Shown here: positions 1 through 5,871 of the stretch, piece by piece | Layout: the number at the start of each line of letters is the position of its first letter | Numbering within the stretch: position 1 is the stretch's first letter | NCBI GenBank assembly: GCA_046263055.1 | Contig: JBHELO010000159.1 | Location: 1-5,871 of the forward strand | Source: DATAQC01 sp046263055 | GTDB lineage: Bacteria > Actinomycetota > Acidimicrobiia > Acidimicrobiales > AC-14 | DNA length: 5,871 nt | Direction of reading: 5' to 3' | Position numbers and translations under genes: made by a program | Notes under the pieces: model-generated | The model's database searches: none | The model's input: only the letters and a program-made list of their open reading frames with translations | What the model was told of the DNA's origin: nothing

Positions 1-347
1 GGGGGGCCAGGGCCGAGGGTGGGCTCACGGTGGGCATCCTCCCCGGGACCGACCGGGTCGACGCCAACCCGTTCGTGGACGTGGCCGTGCCCACCGGCCT
101 GGGCGAGGGCCGCAACGTCGTGGTGGTGCGGGCCGCCGACGCCCTGGTGGCGGTGGCCGGCGGCTACGGCACCTTGTCGGAGGTCGCCCTGGCCCTGCGC
201 CTGGGCACCCCGGTCGTGGGCCTGGGCACCTGGCGGCTGTCGTCCCCGGCCGGCGGCGACGAGCCGGACCCCGTGGTCCGGATCGACGACCCCGACGAGG
301 CCGCGGCCCGAGCCGTCGCCCTGGCAGGACGTTCTTTGGCGCGCTGA
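1..347 (+). CDS. LOG-family (TIGR00725-type) nucleotide-binding Rossmann protein, 3' part only
   Basis: This is the C-terminal part (114 visible residues, reading frame beginning at base 3) of a single-domain Rossmann protein of the LOG / lysine-decarboxylase-like superfamily. The upstream half lies outside the window, and complete members are usually about 160-180 residues. Seen directly: an ILPG strand-loop, an ANPFVDVAVPTG segment, a GEGRN segment, then the diagnostic GGYGTLSE loop followed by a helix and a PVVGL strand. That order is typical of the bacterial TIGR00725 group. Plant and bacterial LOG enzymes with a related loop release cytokinin bases from nucleoside monophosphates. TIGR00725 proteins themselves mostly lack a proven reaction, so a nucleotide or phosphoribose ligand is inferred and no substrate is assigned. 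The tail ends in an acidic linker and an Ala-rich helix. The TGA stop at 345-347 lies inside a long hairpin shared with the convergent pncB gene. The family call is firm, the function is not. Confidence 0.88.
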   Translation, partial: GARAEGGLTVGILPGTDRVDANPFVDVAVPTGLGEGRNVVVVRAADALVAVAGGYGTLSEVALALRLGTPVVGLGTWRLSSPAGGDEPDPVVRIDDPDEAAARAVALAGRSLAR

Positions 348-380
348 CCGCGCCTCGCGCTGTCAGCGCGCCAAGGAACG
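330..380. terminator. Long hairpin between convergent genes, probable bidirectional terminator
   Basis: Bases 330-348 pair with 362-380 to make a 19-bp stem with no gap and one G-T wobble (335/375). Inside the 13-base loop, 349-352 can pair with 356-359, which extends the structure. It lies at the meeting point of the LOG-family gene (+) and pncB (-, stop at 395-397), so either transcript would form it. There is no T-run on either side. This resembles the stem-only terminators common in high-GC actinobacteria rather than a classical intrinsic terminator. The LOG-gene stop codon (345-347) is part of the left arm. The structure is certain from the sequence. The terminator role is inferred from position. 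Confidence 0.65.
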
Positions 381-394
381 AGCCCCGGCGGGCG

Positions 395-1618
395 CTACCC
401 GACCGGTTCCAAGCGGCTGTTGGGGCGGAAGCGGCGGCCGGCCTTGGCCATCTCCCTGCCGTCGACGGCCACCACGTCGGCCGTGAAGTCGCAGCTCCCC
501 CGCAACAGGGCCGAGCCCACCGCGTAGGCGTCCACCGGGGCGTGATCGGCCTCGAAGGCGGCGATGCGCTCGGCCGTGAACCCGCCCGACACGATGATGC
601 GCACGTGGCCGAACCCCTCGGCGTCGAGGGCCTCCCGCACCAGGCGGACGAGGGTGACGTTCACTCCCGTGGGGTCGAAGTCCCCCATTCGCTCGGGCGT
701 GATGGACCGGTCGACCATGGTGCCGGCGGTGTCGAGGCGGACTCCCCACAGCCGGGAACCGAAGGCCCGGGCGCACGCCACCGAGTCGGCCACGCAGTCG
801 TTGTTGAAGTCGGTGAGGGCGATGAGGTCGGCGTCGGGCACGTGGCGGGCGAAGGCGGCGGTGGCCGCCACCGTGTCGCCCCCGTAGGCGGCGATCAAGG
901 CGTGGGGGATGGTGCCCAGGCCCTTCTCCCCCCACCAGGCGGCCATGGCGTCGGTGGCCACGCCCCGGGCCCCGGCGATGTGGGCCGCGTAGCCGTCGCC
1001 GCCCTGGGTCGCGAAGTGGTCGAAGCGATCGGCGAAGAACAGCAGGGGCTTGTGGCCGGCCGCCTCCACCACCGCCGCCACGTTGGTGGCCACCCGGGTC
1101 CGGCGGGCCAGCACTCCCAGGTACACCGACTCCAGGTGGGCGAACAGGTGGAGCGGACCGGCCACCGCCAGCACCGTCTCCCATGGCTCGACCTCGTCGC
1201 CGTCGTGGAGGGCGGTGATGTCCAGGCGGTCGAACCCCGGCACCCAGAGGCGGTCGAGCTCGGCCTCGAGGTCGAACTGGCGGGCCCGGGCGCCGGCCGA
1301 CGCGCCGGTGTCGTCGAGGCGGTGGCTGCGGGCCTGCTGGCGGGCGGCAAGGTAGGCGTCGAACAGCTCGGCCGCCTTGACCGGGTCGGTCCATGACCCC
1401 GCCCCCACCCGCAGCACGGCCAGGGCCTCGTCCACCCCGCACAGGACGGACCGGCCCCGCTGGAAGACCTGTACGGTGACCACCGCGTCGGGGCGCTCGA
1501 CCTCCAGGATGCGCCGGGCCCGGGAGAAGTAGACCGCCGACCGGTAGCCGGAGCGGATCTCGGGCACCGGGAGGTCGAAGACCTCGGGGCCGAGCCGGGC
1601 CTTGGAGGCGGGCGGCAC
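395..1618 (-). CDS. pncB: Nicotinate phosphoribosyltransferase
   Basis: A 407-residue cytosolic enzyme that joins nicotinate to PRPP, with ATP hydrolysis, to give nicotinate mononucleotide in the Preiss-Handler NAD salvage route. Family hallmarks: an N-terminal FDLP...IRSGYRSAVYF stretch (residues 14-31) that forms part of the substrate pocket in this type II PRTase fold; H161-L-E-S and the following R172-R173-T-R175; GTIPHAL at 235-241; D270-F-N-N; VRLDTAG at 293-299; and SGGF at 344-347 followed by AYAVGS, the phosphate-binding end of the barrel. The C-terminus has AKAGRR, as in other members. Length fits the short archaeal/Gram-positive-type NAPRTases. The GTG start is preceded by AAGGTGG five bases upstream and directly follows the glgX stop, which fixes this start. 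No key residue appears to be missing. A nicotinamide-specific relative is possible but less likely. Confidence 0.9.
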   Translation of the reverse strand: MPPASKARLGPEVFDLPVPEIRSGYRSAVYFSRARRILEVERPDAVVTVQVFQRGRSVLCGVDEALAVLRVGAGSWTDPVKAAELFDAYLAARQQARSHRLDDTGASAGARARQFDLEAELDRLWVPGFDRLDITALHDGDEVEPWETVLAVAGPLHLFAHLESVYLGVLARRTRVATNVAAVVEAAGHKPLLFFADRFDHFATQGGDGYAAHIAGARGVATDAMAAWWGEKGLGTIPHALIAAYGGDTVAATAAFARHVPDADLIALTDFNNDCVADSVACARAFGSRLWGVRLDTAGTMVDRSITPERMGDFDPTGVNVTLVRLVREALDAEGFGHVRIIVSGGFTAERIAAFEADHAPVDAYAVGSALLRGSCDFTADVVAVDGREMAKAGRRFRPNSRLEPVG

Positions 1619-3735
<2,117 letters not shown>

Positions 3736-3739
<4 letters not shown>

Positions 3740-3759
3740 GGGCCCAGCTTGGCCCATGG
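3736..3759. repeat. 9-bp inverted repeat in the glgX / PKD-protein divergent spacer
   Basis: CCATGGGCC (3736-3744) is followed after six bases by its exact reverse complement GGCCCATGG (3751-3759). It covers the glgX ATG on one side and sits in the only 49 bp between the two divergent starts (3739 and 3789). It could be an operator for a dimeric regulator acting on both genes, or an RNA hairpin over the glgX start. Nothing in the sequence decides between these or excludes chance. Confidence 0.35.
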
Positions 3760-3778
3760 AGGACCGAAGCCGCAGCTT

Positions 3779-3784
3779 GGAGAG
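3779..3784 (+). promoter_or_regulatory. Ribosome binding site deciding the start at 3789
   Basis: GGAGAG lies four bases before ATG 3789 (GGAG core spaced six). The in-frame ATGs at 3738 and 3756 have no comparable motif, so this site selects the 279-residue form. Confidence 0.55.
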
Positions 3785-3788
3785 CCAC

Positions 3789-4628
3789 ATGGGCGACGAC
3801 AGCCGAGCTCCCGCCGTCCGGCGCTGGTGGCGCGCCCTTGCCGTCGGGTGGCGGGTCAACCTCGGCCTGTACGCGCTGGCGGCCGTGGCCCTGGTGGCCC
3901 TGCTGATCGAACTGGCGGCGGGCGGGGGCGAATCGCCCCGGCGGGTGGAGGTGGCCAGCCAGGCCCGGCCCTCCACCACGGTGGCCACCCCGGCAACCAC
4001 CTTCGCCCCTCCCACGACCACCGGCGGTCCCACCACGTCGGCCGTCACCACCACGGTGGCCGAACCTTCCACCACGGGCAAGCCGGCCCGGTCCACCCCC
4101 ACCTCGGCCGCCCCCGGCGGGAGCCACACCGGCTCCGCGTCTCCTACCACCACCGCCCCCCCCGTCTGCCGCAACTCCACCGACCCCCGCTGCGGGCCAT
4201 TCCGCTACGAGCCGGCACCCGCCGCCAACCAGCCGCTGACCGTGCAGGTGGTCGTGCAGTTCGGAGGGGCGCCGGTGCCGCCCGCCGTCCCCAAGGCGGG
4301 CCAAGAGGTCACGTTCACGGTGACGGTGGCCGACCCCGACGACCGCGTCTCGGCGGAGTGCGGCGCCGTCAGCTACGGCGACGGCGCCACCGAGCCCCTC
4401 CCCTGCTCGCCACCCAGCCCGTGCCCCCAGGCGTTCGGCCCCTGGGACCCGCCCGCACCCCAGGCCGACAGCCAGACGTTCACGTTCAAGCACACCTACG
4501 GCAGCGCCGGCACCTTCAACAGCTCGTTCACGTTCCACACGATCCTCGACCGCTGCCCCGAGCCCGACCCGTACGGGAGCCTGGGCGGCTCGGGCGCGGT
4601 GCCGGTCAACGTGGCCCCCGGCCCGTAA
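3789..4628 (+). CDS. Membrane-anchored extracellular protein with Thr/Pro-rich stalk and PKD-like domain
   Basis: 279 residues, not recognised as a named protein. Layout: a short basic cytosolic tail (RRWWR at 11-15), one transmembrane helix at about 23-44 with no lipobox or clear cleavage site, so a type II signal anchor is likely. A low-complexity Thr/Pro/Ala stalk follows at about 60-125, with clusters such as PTTT and TTTVAEP. A globular beta-rich domain occupies about 126-279. Within it, YGDG (196-199) and KHTYGSAGTF (234-243) match the conserved DG and HTY-AGT-Y/F positions of PKD / immunoglobulin-like folds. Six cysteines (127, 135, 191, 206, 212, 256) all lie in the outside part, compatible with three disulfides. 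The role is unknown. Binding of wall or extracellular polymers, or a structural spacer, is inference. It diverges from glgX across 49 bp and is followed by a tRNA gene 16 bases downstream. Confidence 0.8.
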   Translation: MGDDSRAPAVRRWWRALAVGWRVNLGLYALAAVALVALLIELAAGGGESPRRVEVASQARPSTTVATPATTFAPPTTTGGPTTSAVTTTVAEPSTTGKPARSTPTSAAPGGSHTGSASPTTTAPPVCRNSTDPRCGPFRYEPAPAANQPLTVQVVVQFGGAPVPPAVPKAGQEVTFTVTVADPDDRVSAECGAVSYGDGATEPLPCSPPSPCPQAFGPWDPPAPQADSQTFTFKHTYGSAGTFNSSFTFHTILDRCPEPDPYGSLGGSGAVPVNVAPGP

Positions 4629-4644
4629 GGGTCCAGGCCGCCCG

Positions 4645-4718
4645 GGGGACGTAGCCCAACCGGCAGAGGCAGGGCGCTTAAACCGCCTTCAGTGAGGGTT
4701 CGATCCCCTCCGTCCCCA
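4645..4718 (+). tRNA. tRNA with anticodon UAA (Leu, reads UUA), unusual short variable loop
   Basis: The 74-nt cloverleaf parses cleanly. Acceptor 4645-4651 pairs with 4711-4717 (7/7 Watson-Crick). T4652-A4653 are positions 8-9. The D-stem GCC/GGC (4654-4656 with 4668-4670) closes an 11-nt loop CAACCGGCAGA. The anticodon stem is 4672-4676 with 4684-4688 (one G-T), with loop CTTAAAC and anticodon TAA at 4679-4681. The variable loop is TCAGT (4689-4693). The T-stem GAGGG/CCCTC (4694-4698 with 4706-4710) closes loop TTCGATC. Discriminator is A4718. CCA is not encoded. The anticodon, the anticodon loop, the three-pair D-stem with A14, GG and GA before the 3' arm, and discriminator A are those of bacterial tRNA-Leu. 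Bacterial tRNA-Leu normally carries a long variable arm, which is missing here. It may be a divergent, specialised or decaying tRNA, but the intact stems argue against decay. Confidence 0.88.
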
Positions 4719-4738
4719 CGTGACCTCCGGCGTGGGCC

Positions 4739-4757
4739 GCGGTCCGTGGGCGACCGC
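4739..4757. terminator. Possible terminator hairpin between the tRNA and the GNAT gene
   Basis: GCGGTC (4739-4744) and GACCGC (4752-4757) form a perfect 6-bp stem with a 7-nt loop in the 73-bp convergent gap after the tRNA. CCCACG (4715-4720) can also pair with CGTGGG (4731-4736), partly within the tRNA 3' end. Another GACCGC at about 4774-4779 offers an alternative partner. No T-run follows. In a sequence this GC-rich such short stems arise easily, so support is weak. Confidence 0.3.
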
Positions 4758-4791
4758 CCCGACGACGATCGGCGACCGCGGGCGCCGCCAG

Positions 4792-5328
4792 TCAGGGGGA
4801 CGGAGGCGGGCCGGGAAAGAGGTCCAGGGCGTAGGCGAGCAGGCACAGGTCACCGACCCAATCGGCCTCGGGCGCCCGTCGGAACCCCTCCCGCTCGTAG
4901 ATGCGCCGGGCGCCGGCCATGGCGTCCATGGTGTGCAGCCACACCCGCGCCCGGCCGGCGATCCGGGCCCGTTCGACGCAGGCCCGCACCAGGGCGGTAC
5001 CCACGCCCCGGCCTCGCGCCTCGGCGGCCACCGCCAGCATGCGGATGCCGGCGTGGGAGGGGTCGTCGAACTCGGCGAACGGGCCGGGCCCCGGGACGTA
5101 GGTGACGCCCCCCAGCAGGCGGCCGTCCGGGTCCACCGCCACCAGGACGACGGCCTCGGTGGCCCGCCGGCCGACGTCGCCGAGGGTGGCCAGGTACCCG
5201 TGGGCATCCTCGAACCCGGGCAGGGGTGCGTAGGCGGCCACCGTGAGCCGGCCCAGCTCGTCGGCCTCGGCGGGCGCCAGCTCCCGGACCCGGAAGGCGG
5301 ACGGGCCCGGCCCGTCTCCCGCCGTCAC
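4792..5328 (-). CDS. GNAT-family N-acetyltransferase
   Basis: A 178-residue single-domain GCN5-related acetyltransferase, expected to move an acetyl group from acetyl-CoA to an amine on a small molecule or protein. The substrate cannot be read from the sequence. Order: FRVRELAPAEADEL (strand 1 and helix 1, about 12-25), a central strand LLGGVTYVPG (71-80), IRMLAVAAEARGRGVG (95-110) with the acetyl-CoA pyrophosphate loop R105-G-R-G-V-G110 (motif A, R/Q-x-x-G-x-G/A), then VWLHTMDAM (129-137) and ARRIYEREGFR (140-150) with Y144 in the usual motif B position. The C-terminus is Pro-rich (FPGPPPSP). The GTG start at 5328 overlaps the TGA of the upstream 118-aa gene by four bases (GTGA), a common coupled arrangement. 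The frame stays open to 5757, but that stretch lies over the 118-aa gene and shows no acetyltransferase features. Confidence 0.88.
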   Translation of the reverse strand: MTAGDGPGPSAFRVRELAPAEADELGRLTVAAYAPLPGFEDAHGYLATLGDVGRRATEAVVLVAVDPDGRLLGGVTYVPGPGPFAEFDDPSHAGIRMLAVAAEARGRGVGTALVRACVERARIAGRARVWLHTMDAMAGARRIYEREGFRRAPEADWVGDLCLLAYALDLFPGPPPSP

Positions 5329-5681
5329 GCCGCCCGGACGGTGGCGTCCTGCAGGACGGCGGCCAGCAGCGCGGTGCGTGCCGGCGTGGCCGCCGACCCG
5401 GACACGCCGTTGGCCACCAGCACCCCCTCCACCATGTCGGCGGCCACCGCGGTGAAGGGCCGGCCCCGCACCCGCACCGCCACCACCGCCAGGCCGTCGG
5501 GGCGCCGGCGGACCGTCCGGTCGGTGCCCGGGCGCCGGGGCGGGCTGCGAAAGCCGGGTGCGGCCAGCCCCCGACGCTGCGCCTCGACGGACAGCACCCG
5601 GGCGGCGGCGGCGAATCGGAGGGACGCGGCCACTGCCATTCCCGCCAGGATGCCAGGGATGTGTGACAGCGGGGCCGCCAC
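5325..5681 (-). CDS. Unrecognised 118-aa protein, coupled to the GNAT gene
   Basis: I do not recognise a family. The frame is believable as coding: third codon positions are almost all G or C, and its stop overlaps the GNAT start in a GTGA junction. The N-terminus (about 8-32) is a hydrophobic, alanine-rich helix interrupted by R22 and R28, more like an amphipathic helix than a clean membrane span. A basic, proline-rich middle follows (FRSPPRRPGTDRTVRRRP, 44-61), then alternating beta-like strands (LAVVAVRVRGRPFTAVA, 64-80), a DMVEGVLVANGV stretch (82-93) and a C-terminal helix. There are no cysteines and no catalytic motif. The GTG start at 5681 is favoured because TAGCCT lies six bases upstream and could give a leaderless mRNA. 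ATG 5639 (14 codons in) is the alternative. Its role may relate to the acetyltransferase it precedes, but that is only context. Confidence 0.6.
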   Translation of the reverse strand: MAAPLSHIPGILAGMAVAASLRFAAAARVLSVEAQRRGLAAPGFRSPPRRPGTDRTVRRRPDGLAVVAVRVRGRPFTAVAADMVEGVLVANGVSGSAATPARTALLAAVLQDATVRAA

Positions 5682-5686
5682 GGGCC

Positions 5687-5692
5687 AGGCTA
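5687..5692 (-). promoter_or_regulatory. Possible -10 element (TAGCCT) for the 118-aa / GNAT pair
   Basis: TAGCCT on the - strand matches the actinobacterial TAnnnT -10 pattern. It ends five bases before GTG 5681, the spacing expected of a leaderless transcript beginning at or next to the start codon. No convincing -35 is visible around 5710-5715. TAnnnT is a loose motif, so this is tentative, though A/T pairs are rare here. Confidence 0.25.
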
Positions 5693-5698
5693 GGGGCC

Positions 5699-5871
5699 AT
5701 GAGCGCGCCTGAGGACCCCCGGAACCCGAGCAGCGAGGACCGCCGCCCCGAGGACACGCCCGGGGCCCCGGGCCAGCCGGGGGGCGGCGCCGGCGCCCCC
5801 GGCCAGCCGGGGGGCGGACCGGCAGTGCCCCCCTCGCCCGGTGGCGGCCAGCCCGGTGGCGGCCAGCCCGG
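5699..5871 (+). CDS. Pro/Gly-rich N-terminus of a protein running off the right edge
   Basis: 57 complete codons are visible from ATG 5699. They begin with an acidic, polar stretch (MSAPEDPRNPSSEDRRPEDT, residues 1-20) and pass into Gly/Pro/Gln repeats: GAPGQPGGG at 22-30 and again at 32-40, then SPGGGQPGGGQP. No hydrophobic segment has been reached. AGGGG (5692-5696) precedes the ATG but only two bases away, which is closer than usual. Disordered Pro/Gly/Gln-rich heads like this are common in actinobacterial membrane proteins, where they precede small transmembrane domains such as DUF4190- or RDD-type, but the domain that would identify it lies outside the window. It starts only 17 bp from the divergent 118-aa gene. 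Confidence 0.6.
   Translation, partial: MSAPEDPRNPSSEDRRPEDTPGAPGQPGGGAGAPGQPGGGPAVPPSPGGGQPGGGQP
5762..5871 (+). repeat. In-frame tandem repeats coding for Pro/Gly/Gln-rich sequence
   Basis: Two 27-base units (5762-5788 and 5792-5818) both encode GAPGQPGGG with near-identical codons. The 15-base unit CCCGGTGGCGGCCAG then occurs twice in perfect tandem (5837-5851, 5852-5866), and a third copy begins at 5867 and is cut by the window edge. Unit lengths are multiples of three, so copy-number change would keep the frame. Confidence 0.7.

Noticed and set aside
3740..4180. N-terminal extension of glgX by about 147 residues
   Set aside because: It lies fully opposite the stalked PKD-like gene, encodes Ala/Val/Arg low complexity, and GlgX proteins begin at the WPGS segment.
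4645..4718. Reading the tRNA as a normal class II tRNA-Leu or as tRNA-Trp
   Set aside because: The T-stem starts five bases after the anticodon stem, so no long arm can form. The anticodon-loop bases are CTTAAAC, which excludes CCA (Trp).
4645..4718. Ochre suppressor tRNA
   Set aside because: Anticodon 5'-UAA-3' reads codon UUA. Reading the UAA stop codon would need anticodon UUA.
5329..5757. Upstream extension of the GNAT frame to 321 residues
   Set aside because: The extension reads Gly/Arg/Pro-rich sequence over the 118-aa gene, whereas the GTGA overlap gives a standard 178-residue acetyltransferase.

Overview
The window is very GC-rich. Its coding frames have strongly G/C-biased third positions, and TTA leucine codons are absent from every gene called here (about 1,860 codons). 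Genes are tightly packed with short or overlapping junctions and GTG starts. This points to a high-GC actinobacterium. An Acidimicrobiia-like lineage is a reasonable guess, but nothing here proves it.

Left part (1-1618): the 3' end of a LOG-family (lysine-decarboxylase-like Rossmann) gene on the + strand converges on a - strand nicotinate phosphoribosyltransferase gene (pncB). A long, nearly perfect hairpin lies between them and contains the stop codon of the first gene. Middle (1619-3739, - strand): a complete glycogen debranching enzyme (glgX) with all GH13 catalytic residues. Its TGA stop directly abuts the GTG start of pncB, so glgX and pncB form a two-gene operon in which glycogen breakdown and NAD salvage are probably translationally coupled.

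A 49-bp divergent spacer carrying a 9-bp inverted repeat separates glgX from a + strand gene (3789-4628). That gene encodes a membrane-anchored extracellular protein with a Thr/Pro-rich stalk and a PKD-like beta-sandwich domain. Sixteen bases beyond it lies a tRNA gene (4645-4718). It folds into a near-perfect cloverleaf with anticodon UAA (Leu, codon UUA) and a Leu-type D-arm and discriminator A, but it has a 5-nt class I variable loop where bacterial tRNA-Leu should have a long variable arm. This is the most unusual element in the window.

Right part (4792-5871): a - strand pair, an unrecognised 118-aa protein followed by a GNAT acetyltransferase with a 4-base GTGA overlap. Only 17 bp away, on the + strand, is the start of a Pro/Gly-rich protein that runs off the right edge. 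There is no mobile element, CRISPR array or gene-free stretch longer than 300 bases.
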